Under the pieces are notes generated by a model. That model saw nothing but the letters and a program-made list of their open reading frames with translations, searched no databases and was not told the origin of the DNA. Of a DNA stretch of 64,000 bases, positions 52,637 through 61,000 are shown one piece after another. Position 1 is the stretch's first letter, and every line of letters starts with the position of its first letter. Both the position numbers and the translations under genes were made by a program. Source of the DNA: Arthrobacter sp. Y81 (GTDB taxonomy: Bacteria > Actinomycetota > Actinomycetes > Actinomycetales > Micrococcaceae); assembly GCF_002929335.1 (NCBI RefSeq), contig NZ_PJIL01000002.1, positions 259,514 to 323,513 of the forward strand, read 5' to 3'.

Positions 52637-53115
52637 ACTGGCTCCTGCTGCTGAACGCGCTGTACTTCCTGTTCGGCGCCACCATGTATGTAGGGACCAT
52701 GTGGGTCCTGAAGTTTTTCCTCTATCCCACGTGGGAATCCCTGGACCGGGGCAACGTGGACATGCACTTCGGCATCCCCACCCGCCAGGCCACCAAGTTC
52801 TTCACCGTGGTGGTGCCGCCGATGTTCATCTCCGGCATCATCCTGGTCTGGTCGGAATGGGGGACGGTTCGGCTCATCCCCGCGGTGCTGTGCCTCGCCG
52901 GGATCATCGTCCTCACCGTGGTGGGCCAGGCACTGATCATTCCCATCAACGTCAGGATCCGCGGCGGGACCTTCGCCGACGACACCGAGCTGCGCTCCCT
53001 GCTGCGGCGGTGGATGCTGCTCAACGACATCCGCTTCTACGTCTCCACGCTCACCTGGCTGGCCATCGTCTGGCTGCTCGTGGACAGGGGCCGGCTGTGG
53101 GAGGCCTTCGCATGA
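52633..53115 (+). CDS. Small integral membrane protein, GMC operon
   Basis: 160 residues, four predicted helices (LLLLNALYFLFGATMYVG, TVVVPPMFISGIILVW, LIPAVLCLAGIIVLTVVGQA, YVSTLTWLAIVWLLV). It has conserved-looking polar residues between helices 1 and 2 (FLYPTWESLDRGNVDMHFG). The topology is like DUF1772/DUF4149-type proteins, with no assigned function. GTG start overlapping the decarboxylase-like gene stop (GTGA), next gene overlapping by ATGA. Confidence 0.8.
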   Translation: MNWLLLLNALYFLFGATMYVGTMWVLKFFLYPTWESLDRGNVDMHFGIPTRQATKFFTVVVPPMFISGIILVWSEWGTVRLIPAVLCLAGIIVLTVVGQALIIPINVRIRGGTFADDTELRSLLRRWMLLNDIRFYVSTLTWLAIVWLLVDRGRLWEAFA

Positions 53116-53588
53116 GCGGGGCCGCCCGTCCGTCCGGGGCGCACGTCCCGGGCATCGGCACGTGGATCGCGGCTGATCCGCTGCGCGCCGTCCTGGCCGC
53201 GATCGCCCTCGTCACCGTCTTTTCCGGCGCGGTCCAGATACCGTTCGGGGGCTCCGTCCTGGAGCTGCTGGGAGCGGAGCCGACGACGGCGGCGCGCCAG
53301 TTGTTCGCCACGGTGGGCATGTTCATGGTGGTGGTGGGCGGACTCCTGCTGCACACGCTGCTGCGCCCGAAGCCGGCCCCGGAAGTGCTGCTGTGGTCCG
53401 GCATCCAGAAGGCGGGGGCGTGCGCCGCCGTGGCGGTCGGCGTCCTGAACAGCGTGTTCGCGGCGGTGGCGCTGGGGGTGGCGGCCTTCGACCTGGCGAC
53501 GGCGGCACTCTGCCTGATCTACCTGCGCCGGATCTACTGGGAAAACGGCCCCCGTGACCACGGGACCGGACCGGGGAGCCGGCAGTGA
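53112..53588 (+). CDS. Small integral membrane protein, GMC operon
   Basis: 158 residues, four predicted helices (about 23-45, 64-86, 92-115, 119-137) with a hydrophilic C-terminus. I recognise no family. The AAVAVGVLNSVFAAVALGVA helix and the four-helix pattern resemble DUF-type membrane partners. Coupled by 4-bp overlaps on both sides, so it is an obligate member of the operon. Confidence 0.78.
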   Translation: MSGAARPSGAHVPGIGTWIAADPLRAVLAAIALVTVFSGAVQIPFGGSVLELLGAEPTTAARQLFATVGMFMVVVGGLLLHTLLRPKPAPEVLLWSGIQKAGACAAVAVGVLNSVFAAVALGVAAFDLATAALCLIYLRRIYWENGPRDHGTGPGSRQ

Positions 53589-54937
53589 AGCGCTCGCTGG
53601 TCCTGGCCGGCGGCGGAATGCGCGTGGCCTGGCAGGCGGGAGTGGTACGCGCACTCGCTGAAGAGGGACTGCACTTTGACCACGTGGACGGGACGTCCGG
53701 CGGCATCCTGACGGCGGGAATGCTGCTCTCCGGGGTCTCCCCAGAGGACATGTGCCGGAACTGGTCGGGTGTCAACGTCAAGGACTTCGGCTCGGCGCTG
53801 CCGCTGGGCGACTACGTGAAGGGGCCGTGGTCGCTGCCCGCAATCGGCGACGCGGACGGCCTGCTCGGCAAGGTCTTCCCGGCCCTCGGCATCGACGACG
53901 GCGAGGTCCGGCGCCGCGCCGCCCTGCCGGGCGCCGTAGAAGGCACCTTCAACGTGGTGGAGTTCACCGGGAAACGCTGCCACGCCATCGACGCACGTGA
54001 CGTGGATGCCGAACTCATGGCGGCGGGGATGTCACTGCCTATCTTCCTTACGCCGCTGCGGCGCGACGGGAAGATCTGGACGGATGCAGTCTGGGTCCGG
54101 GACGCCAACGTGGGCGAAGCCCTCCGCCGCGGGGCCGATGAGGTGTGGCTGGTCTGGTGCATCGGAAACACGGGATACTGGGGCGACGGTCCGCTCGAAC
54201 AGTACGTCCACATGATCGAGATGAGCGCCATGGGGGCCCTCCTGGCCGATTTCGAGGCGGCGCAGGCAGCAGGCCGGGATTTCACCCTCCACGTGGTCAG
54301 GCCGGAGAATCCCCTGCCCCTGGATCCGGAGTTCTACCTGGACCGGATCGATGCGGACACGCTGATCGGGATGGGCTACCGGGACGCCCGCGGCTACCTC
54401 AAGGGAATGACGGCCGAGGGCCTGCCCAAGGACCCCTCCTGCACGGCCATGGCCGAACCGCCGGCCGGCATCCGCTTCACGGAGCGGTTCGGCGGCAATA
54501 TTGGCGGCCAGGATGTCCGGCTCACCGTCACGGTGGCACTCCCCCTCGACCCTTCAGCGGCACCGGCCAGGCTCACCGGGTTCCTTGACCATGCACCTTT
54601 CGGACCGAGGGTTTTCCTGGCGGGCGGAAGCGTGGACGTCCGGGGCGGGTCGGTGACCTACCGTGCTTCCGTCCGTGCCGGCGGCGCGTGGCACCGCTTG
54701 TCCCTGGCCCGGGTCTTCCACGACGATCCGGGACCGGACGCCTGGGAGGACACCAAGCAGGCCCGGCTCACTGTGGGATCGCTGCTGGATATTCCGGTCA
54801 CCATGGGCCTGGCGGACGCGGCGGCCCTTATCGCCTCCGTGGAGCCGGCGGGTGTCCACGGACCCGGCGACCGGGCCGCCGTCGTCGTGAAAGTGGCCGT
54901 CGGAGGACTACGGGAGGCATTCCGCCGCTATGGCTGA
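53585..54937 (+). CDS. Patatin-like phospholipase with C-terminal accessory domain
   Basis: 450 residues. Lipid acyl hydrolase: oxyanion loop LAGGGMRVAWQAG (about 7-19), nucleophile elbow GTSGG (about 36-41), catalytic Asp probably in WTDAVWVRD (about 160). Helical core to about 290. Residues about 300-450 (RFTERFGGNIGGQDVRLTV, LTGFLDHAPFGPRVFLAGGS) resemble the C-terminal domain of the GMC oxidoreductase that opens this operon. GTG start overlaps the preceding stop. Last gene of the operon; no hairpin is seen directly after it. Confidence 0.87.
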   Translation: MKRSLVLAGGGMRVAWQAGVVRALAEEGLHFDHVDGTSGGILTAGMLLSGVSPEDMCRNWSGVNVKDFGSALPLGDYVKGPWSLPAIGDADGLLGKVFPALGIDDGEVRRRAALPGAVEGTFNVVEFTGKRCHAIDARDVDAELMAAGMSLPIFLTPLRRDGKIWTDAVWVRDANVGEALRRGADEVWLVWCIGNTGYWGDGPLEQYVHMIEMSAMGALLADFEAAQAAGRDFTLHVVRPENPLPLDPEFYLDRIDADTLIGMGYRDARGYLKGMTAEGLPKDPSCTAMAEPPAGIRFTERFGGNIGGQDVRLTVTVALPLDPSAAPARLTGFLDHAPFGPRVFLAGGSVDVRGGSVTYRASVRAGGAWHRLSLARVFHDDPGPDAWEDTKQARLTVGSLLDIPVTMGLADAAALIASVEPAGVHGPGDRAAVVVKVAVGGLREAFRRYG

Positions 54938-54990
54938 AGTGCGCGGCCGGACACATTTGTTACCGCCCGGTAAACACCATCGAACGTAGA

Positions 54991-55044
54991 GGGACATTCC
55001 GGCAACAACCGGGAAACACCCGCGAAAAACCGTCAGCCTACGCT
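54991..55044 (+). promoter_or_regulatory. GlnR-box-like array and -10 of the NirB-like flavoprotein gene
   Basis: 5-mers at 11-bp period: GGGAC (54991), GCAAC (55002), GAAAC (55013), GAAAA (55024). The -10 hexamer TACGCT starts at 55039, again 15 nt after the last 5-mer start, and is followed by GGAT as at nirB. A GTTACC-type palindrome lies just upstream (54959-54975). Confidence 0.6.
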
Positions 55045-55101
55045 GGATCCCATCACCAACACCAGGCCAAACAAGGGTCTCACCAGCGAAAGGGCCTTCA
55101 C

Positions 55102-55980
55102 ATGTCCGCTCCGGCAGCGTCCACCTCCTCCTCCGCCACGTTCCAGGCGTCGTCTGCGTCGCCGCGGGTGGTCATCGCCGGCGCCGGACCGGCTGCCCGG
55201 GCCTTGGTGAGCCAGCTGGACCGGTCCCGCTTCGCCGGCAGCATCACGGTGCTCAGCAACCGGGACGATGCCCCGTCCGAGCTCCTGGAGCTCGCCGCGC
55301 TCCCCCAGGTTTCGATCCGTTTCGGCCAGCCGGCCAGCTTCATCGATGCAGCCAACCGCAGGGTGGCCACCGCGGACGGCATGGAATTCAGCTATGACCA
55401 GCTGGTGATTGCCACGGGCTCCGCCCCGGCCCTGTCTCCCGTGGACGGCGCCAGCCGCTGCCTCAGCTACTCCACCATCGACGACGCCGCCCGGATCGGC
55501 GACGCCGTCAAGGAAGTGACCCGGGTCCTCGGCCGGAGGCCGCTGGGGATCCTGGTGGGAACCGGTCCCGAGGCGGGCCAGGCGGAAGCGGTCCTGCGTG
55601 CACGGGGGGTACGGCCCATCCGCACCACGCTCCGGCCGGCATCGGTGGTCCCGACGCTGGCCGGCTCCGCACTCCCCGCCGCCGGAATTGTCTTCGACGA
55701 CGGCAGCAGCATGAACGGAGACCTGGTGGTCCTCGCCGAGGAGCGGGTGGCCCGGGACGGGCTGGCAGCCAGCGCAGGCCTTGTGACAGCAGCGAACGGC
55801 GGGATCGCTATCGGACAGGACTTCCGGACGTCCGTGCCGGGAATCTGGGCCATCGGCGATGCCGCCGCGTTCGACGGTGTACGCCTCGGGCTCCTCGTCG
55901 CATCCGGCTCGGCGGCGGGCGCCTGCGCGGCCCAGCTCATGCAGGCAACCGTGCAGGAAGCTGTCCCCGCTGCCGCCTAG
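55102..55980 (+). CDS. NirB-N-terminus-like FAD/NAD(P) oxidoreductase, stand-alone
   Basis: 292 residues. Resembles the first third of NirB: RVVIAGAGPAARALVSQL, YDQLVIATGSAPALSP, LGILVGTGPEAGQAEAVL, and second FAD motif VPGIWAIGDAAAF. It lacks the segment that in NirB carries PYDRVALSKAL, the NAD loop is diverged (GTGPEAG), and there is no [2Fe-2S] or siroheme part. It could be an electron-transfer partner of nitrate/nitrite enzymes, a regulator, or a decaying paralogue. ATG with AAAGGG 7 nt upstream. GlnR-like boxes in the promoter link it to nitrogen control. Confidence 0.82.
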   Translation: MSAPAASTSSSATFQASSASPRVVIAGAGPAARALVSQLDRSRFAGSITVLSNRDDAPSELLELAALPQVSIRFGQPASFIDAANRRVATADGMEFSYDQLVIATGSAPALSPVDGASRCLSYSTIDDAARIGDAVKEVTRVLGRRPLGILVGTGPEAGQAEAVLRARGVRPIRTTLRPASVVPTLAGSALPAAGIVFDDGSSMNGDLVVLAEERVARDGLAASAGLVTAANGGIAIGQDFRTSVPGIWAIGDAAAFDGVRLGLLVASGSAAGACAAQLMQATVQEAVPAAA

Positions 55981-56073
55981 CGCCGTTATGGCAAGATGGT
56001 CACCTGAGAAGCCACGCCGAACACGGAGCCTGTTGCCCACGAGGCCCGGCAGGCCCACCCAGGAAGGACCACC

Positions 56074-56805
56074 ATGAGCAACGACGCCACCGCGCCCGGA
56101 ATGCCTGACGCAGCAGCGGGGGCGGCCACCGCCCCGGCAGAAATAGCCTCCTTCATCGACCACACGCTGCTGAAGCCGGAGGCCAGTGAAGCGGAGATCC
56201 TCAAGGTCTGTTCCGAAGCCGCCGAGTACCATTTCAAGTCCGTCTGCGTGAACCCGGTGTGGGTCAAGACCGTCACCACCGCGCTCAAGGGCTCGGGCGT
56301 GCTGACCTGTTCGGTGGTCGGCTTCCCGCTGGGTGCAACGCCCAGCGACGTCAAGGCCTTCGAAGCCCGGGGCGCCGTGCTGGACGGCGCCGACGAGGTG
56401 GACATGGTGATCAACATCGCCGCCGCCCGTGCCAATGACAAGGGTGCGCTGGTGGACGACATCAGGGCCGTCGCCGAGGCTGTGCACGCCAGTGACGCCA
56501 TCCTGAAGGTGATCATCGAGACCGCACTGCTCAGCGATTCCCAGAAGGTCCTCGCCTGCGAGGCGGCGGTGGCGGCGGGCGCTGACTTCGTGAAAACGTC
56601 CACGGGTTTCAACGGCGGCGGCGCTACGGTTGAGGACGTGGCCCTCATGCGCCGCACTGTGGGTTCCGATGTCGGGGTGAAGGCCTCCGGCGGCGTGCGT
56701 TCGCTGGCCGATGCTCAGGCTATGATTGCAGCAGGTGCAACACGTATTGGCGCCAGCTCCGGCATCGCGATCGTCAAGGGCGAACAGGGTTCGTCCGCGT
56801 ACTGA
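56074..56805 (+). CDS. deoC: Deoxyribose-phosphate aldolase
   Basis: 243 residues, TIM barrel class I aldolase. Splits 2-deoxyribose-5-phosphate to glyceraldehyde-3-phosphate and acetaldehyde. [12 protein letters not shown] at the start, [11 protein letters not shown], Schiff-base lysine in FVKTSTGF (about 172) and second lysine in [11 protein letters not shown] (about 202). ATG with AAGGACC-type site (GGAAGGA 6 nt upstream). It works with purine nucleoside phosphorylase in nucleoside salvage although the genes are 18 kb apart. Confidence 0.95.
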   Translation: MSNDATAPGMPDAAAGAATAPAEIASFIDHTLLKPEASEAEILKVCSEAAEYHFKSVCVNPVWVKTVTTALKGSGVLTCSVVGFPLGATPSDVKAFEARGAVLDGADEVDMVINIAAARANDKGALVDDIRAVAEAVHASDAILKVIIETALLSDSQKVLACEAAVAAGADFVKTSTGFNGGGATVEDVALMRRTVGSDVGVKASGGVRSLADAQAMIAAGATRIGASSGIAIVKGEQGSSAY

Positions 56806-56826
56806 CAGATCCGGCAGCGCCACAGT

Positions 56827-56863
56827 TTTTGAGCCCTTCGGGGCGTTTTGAGCCCTGCGGGGC
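56827..56863 (+). repeat. Two 18-bp direct repeats with UUCG-type hairpins
   Basis: Copies at 56827-56844 and 56846-56863 differ at one base, period 19 bp. Copy 1 forms GCCC-TTCG-GGGC followed by GTTTT, a minimal terminator for deoC. Copy 2 lies 13 bp before the next gene start. Confidence 0.55.
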
Positions 56864-56876
56864 CGAGGAGGAATGA

Positions 56877-57107
56877 ATGTCCAAGACCGTTGATAGCCCC
56901 AAGACCCCTCAGAACGAGAACAACCCCGCAGTTAGCATCGTCATTTTCGTAATAATGATGGCCCTGTTCCTCGGCTCCATCTACTCGCTGTCCTTCCTCA
57001 CGCTGGGCAACCCGTGGCCGATGGCTGTGTGCCTGGGCCTCTTCGCCGCAGCGTTCTGGATCCCGCAGACCGTCCTGGGCCGTTCGGATTCGGCCGGCGA
57101 GCACTAG
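56877..57107 (+). CDS. Small two-helix membrane protein
   Basis: 76 residues: polar N-terminus (about 18), helix AVSIVIFVIMMALFLGSIYSL, short loop with GNPWPMA, helix VCLGLFAAAFWIPQTVL, short tail. ATG with a strong GAGGAGG site 6 nt upstream. No named family recognised. It lies alone between deoC and a terminator, so it may be read through from deoC. Confidence 0.8.
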   Translation: MSKTVDSPKTPQNENNPAVSIVIFVIMMALFLGSIYSLSFLTLGNPWPMAVCLGLFAAAFWIPQTVLGRSDSAGEH

Positions 57108-57124
57108 GACCCGCTACTTAAACA

Positions 57125-57157
57125 GCTGAAGCCCCCGGATCTTCCGGGGGCTTCAGC
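57125..57157 (+). terminator. Terminator hairpin, perfect 15-bp stem
   Basis: Arms 57125-57139 and 57143-57157 fully complementary, loop TCT, followed by CATTTAAG. It lies 18 bp after the small membrane protein gene and also faces the convergent YdjM-like gene. Confidence 0.85.
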
Positions 57158-57219
57158 CATTTAAGCGGCCAGCCATTTAAGCGGCTTGGCAGTTGAGCGG
57201 CTTGGCAGTTGGGCGGCTA
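57156..57219. repeat. Degenerate 16-bp minisatellite, four copies
   Basis: Units of the form GCCATTTAAGCGGC plus 2-3 bases start at 57156, 57172, 57189 and 57205; the first two share 14 bases and the last two are diverged (GCAGTTGAGCGGC, GCAGTTGGGCGGC). They fill the gap between a terminator and the stop codon of the minus-strand gene at 57217. Confidence 0.75.
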
Positions 57220-58041
57220 GCCGGCGCCGAACAGGCCGCTCACCAGGGTGCTTCCGAACGCAAGCGCTGCCGGGTAGTGCGACTTGGCCAGTGCCCAGGC
57301 CGCCACGCACATTCCCACCATGGCGTAGGCGCTCACCGGGATCAGCACGAGCCATTCCCGCTTGGAGCCGGCCCGCCCCAGCAGCGGAATGGAAAAGGCA
57401 CCGTTCGCCTTCCAGATGTCGTTGAGCACCGGTAGTTTCCGCAGGAACTTTGGCGGCTTGATCACGATCGGCCACAACAGCGGCACTCCCCCGGTGGTGA
57501 TCATGTCTCCCACGATGTGCACCACCACGCCGGTCAGCATGGAGACGGGCAGCCACGTCCACTGGTCCGGAGCGAACCAGGTCACCAGCCCGGCCATGGC
57601 CAGGGCGAAGAGCCAGTTGCTGATGAAGCCGGCCTTCGGGAACAGCTTGAGCGCCTTCGCGGCGATGTTGATCATGAACATGCAGAGCAGGCCGGCGCCC
57701 ACCGACAGCAGTCCCCAATCCGTCTGCAGCTGAATCTGCCCGGCCAGCGTGGCGAGCAGCACGAAGAAAGCCGCCCCAAGCACCGAGTGCGTGCCCTGCC
57801 GGTGGCCGCCGCTGGCGTTCTCAATGCCCACGGCAATCACGTTGGACAGCGGCGGCAGCGAGTTGGCCACGGTGCTGTGCCGGTGGTCCCAGTCGCAAAT
57901 CAGCGCCGTTCCCGCCGTCGCCATGCCGCCGATCAGGATTCCGGTGGCGTCCAGCGGGTACCAGCCCAGGGTGTACGGCCCCGTGGACGCAATAGCTACC
58001 CACGCCGCGGCTCCCGACGCGGCGTGATGTCCTCCCATCAT
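57217..58041 (-). CDS. YdjM/DUF457-type membrane protein (predicted metal-dependent hydrolase)
   Basis: 274 residues. Family motifs: HHAASGAAAW near the N-terminus, CDWDHRHST (about 49), HRQGTHSVLG (about 80), and HIVGDMITTGGV (about 175) in about six membrane helices. These His/Asp residues are conserved as a putative metal site; the E. coli homologue YdjM is a LexA-controlled inner membrane protein. It starts 3 bp after the mfd stop, so it is co-transcribed with a DNA-repair gene. No LexA box was found by eye nearby. Confidence 0.85.
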   Translation of the reverse strand: MMGGHHAASGAAAWVAIASTGPYTLGWYPLDATGILIGGMATAGTALICDWDHRHSTVANSLPPLSNVIAVGIENASGGHRQGTHSVLGAAFFVLLATLAGQIQLQTDWGLLSVGAGLLCMFMINIAAKALKLFPKAGFISNWLFALAMAGLVTWFAPDQWTWLPVSMLTGVVVHIVGDMITTGGVPLLWPIVIKPPKFLRKLPVLNDIWKANGAFSIPLLGRAGSKREWLVLIPVSAYAMVGMCVAAWALAKSHYPAALAFGSTLVSGLFGAG

Positions 58042-58044
58042 TCT

Positions 58045-61000
58045 TTATTTCACCGCTAGCGGCGCGTCGGAGAAGATGTTCCGGATCACTCCGTTGGCCC
58101 ACTCCAGGATCTCGGCGTCCTGCAGGTCCCGGCCGCCGATTTTGGCGGCCTTCGGCTTGGGAATGAGCACCGCGTCGAGGGCAGGCTTGGACTGCGCACC
58201 GGGGTACATGCGGTTGAGCCGCATGGTCTTCGATTCGGGCAGCTGCGCCGGCGAGAACTTGATGAAGTTTCCCTGCAGGGCGACGTCGGACAGCCCTGCT
58301 TCGCGGGCTCCCACCCGGAAGCGGGCGACGGCGATCAGGTTCTGGGCGGGCAGTGGCGGTTCGCCATAACGGTCCACGAGTTCGGCCAGGACCTCGTCGA
58401 TAGCCTCGTTCGTGAGCGCGGCAGCCAGTTTGCGGTAGGCCTCGAGGCGCAGCCTTTCCCCTGGCACGTAATCGTGCGGCAGGTGGGCGTTGACGGGCAG
58501 TTCGATCTTCATTTCCGCGGCCTTTTCCTCGGCCTCGCCGCGGAAGTCTGCCACGGCCTCGCCCACCAGGCGGATGTAGAGGTCGAAGCCCACACCCTGG
58601 ATGTGGCCGGACTGTTCGCCACCGAGCAGGTTGCCGGCGCCGCGGATCTCCAGGTCCTTCATGGCCAGCTGCATGCCCGCGCCCAGTTCGTTGTGGGCGG
58701 CCACGGCCTTGAGCCGTTCCAGCGCCACCTCGCCCAGGGGCTTTTCCGACGGGTACAGGAAGTACGCGTAGGCGCGTTCGCGGCCGCGGCCCACGCGTCC
58801 GCGCAGCTGGTGGAGCTGGGAGAGCCCGTATTTGTCCGCGCCGTCCACGATCAGGGTGTTGGCGTTGGAAATGTCCAGGCCGGTTTCGATGATGGTGGTG
58901 CACACCAGCACGTCGAAGCGCTTCTCCCAGAAGTCCACGATGATCTGTTCCAGCCGGCTTTCGGACATCTGCCCGTGGGCCACCTCCACCCGCGCCTCCG
59001 GGACCAGTTCCCGGATCTTCGCTGCGGTGCGGTCGATCGTGGAAACCCGGTTGTGGACGAAGAACACCTGGCCTTCGCGCATCAGTTCGCGGCGGATCGC
59101 CGCGGAGGTCTGCTTGTCCGTGTAAGGGCCCACGTAGGTCAGCACGGGGTGCCGTTCCTCCGGCGGAGTGGCCAGCGTGGAGGTCTCGCGGATCCCGGTC
59201 AGGGACATTTCCAGGGTGCGCGGGATCGGGGTGGCGCTCATGGCCAGGACGTCCACGTTGGTGCGCATCTTCTTGAGCGCCTCTTTGTGTTCGACGCCGA
59301 AGCGCTGCTCCTCGTCCACGATCACCAGGCCGAGGTCCTTGAAGCCGAAGTCCTTGGACAGCAGCCGGTGCGTGCCGATCACAACGTCCACGGAACCGCT
59401 CTTGACGCCGTCGGCGGTTTCCTTGGCCTCCTTGCCGCTCTGGAAGCGGGACAGCGGCTTGACCACCAGCGGGAAGCCGGAGAACCGTTCGGTGAACGTC
59501 TCGTAGTGCTGCTGGGCGAGCAGCGTGGTGGGCACCAGCACGGCCACCTGTTTGCCGTCCTGGACGGCTTTGAACGCGGCGCGGACCGCGATCTCGGTCT
59601 TGCCGTAGCCGACGTCGCCGGAGATCAGCCGGTCCATCGGGATCTCGCGCTCCATGTCGGCCTTGACCTCATTGATGGTGGTCAGCTGGTCCGGGGTCTC
59701 CACGTACGGGAAGGCCTCCTCCAGTTCCCGCTGCCACGGGGTGTCCGGGCCGAAGGCGTAGCCGCGGGAGGCCATCCGGGCGGAGTAGAGCCGGATCAGC
59801 TCGCCGGCGATCTCCTTGACCGCCTTGCGGGCCTTGGACTTGGTGCTGGCCCAGTCCGCGCCGCCCATCTTGCTCAGCGCCGGCGTGTCCCCGCCGACGT
59901 ACCTGGTGACCTGGTCCAGCTGGTCGGTGGGCACAAAGAGCCGGTCGCCCGGGGCTCCGCGCTTGGACGGGGCATATTCCAGGACCAGGTACTCGCGCAC
60001 CCCGTCGCCGCCGCCGGCCACCCTGCGCTGGATCAGCTCCACGAACCGGCCGATGCCGTGCTGTTCGTGCACCACGGAGTCCCCGGCCACGAGCTGCAGC
60101 GGGTCCACGGCGTTCCGCCGCTTGGACGGCATGCGGCGCATGTCCTTCGTGGAACCGGCGGACGTGCGCCCCAGCAGGTCCGCTTCCGTCAGCAGTCCCA
60201 GTTTGAGACCGTCCAGGACAAAACCGCGTCCGACGGCGGCGGTGGTCACCTCGATGATGCCGGCCTGGGGTTCGTCAGTCAGCGAGTCCACCCGGGCACA
60301 CGGGATGTCGGCGTCGTGGAAAAGTTCGGCCAGGCGCTGCGCCGGGCCGGGGCCCTCCGTGGCAACCACGATCCGCCACTGGTCCCGGACGTGCGAGCCG
60401 ATGAACTCCATCATCTCCGCCACGTCGCCCTGGTAGCCGCGGGGCTCCCGGGCGTGCAGGTTGAGCACGTTGATGTCCGGTGTCAGCTCTTCGTCAGTGG
60501 CCAGTGATGTGATGGACCACCACGAGACTTCCTGGCCAAGGGCGGAGCTGCGGGTTTCAGTCAGCGAGCGGAAGCTGGCCGAATGCAGCGCTGCGGACGC
60601 CGCGGAACTCAAATCAAGCGGTGCCGTACCGCCGTCGGACGCCGTGGACCACGCCGCCTCCAGGAACTCCTCGTTGGTGGCCGCGAGGTCATGGGCGCGG
60701 GTGCGGACCTTCTCCGGTTCGATCACCACGGAGATGGACCCGGCGGGCAGCTGTTCCACGAAGGGGACCATGGAATCCACCAGGACGGGGGCCAGCGATT
60801 CCATGCCTTCCACCGTGATGCCGCCGGCGATCTTCTCCAGCATGTCGGCAGCGGCGGGCAGCTGGGCCTTCAGCGTCGCGGCGCGGGACATCACGGCTGG
60901 GGTGATCAGGATTTCGCGGCACGGCGGCGCATGCAGTTCGGTGGGGTGGTGCAGGCCGGGCGAGGAGAGGGACCGCTGGTCGGCGACGGCAAACCAGCGC

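Noticed and set aside
54959..54975. GTTACC-N4-GGTAAAC palindrome counted as another GlnR half
   Set aside because: It is out of the 11-bp phase of the array at 54991-55028 (43 bp from the next 5-mer), so it may belong to another regulator.
58474..60507. Long plus-strand open frame (about 677 codons) opposite mfd
   Set aside because: Antisense shadow of a certain gene in high-GC DNA; composition is His/Gly/Val-rich with no family motif.
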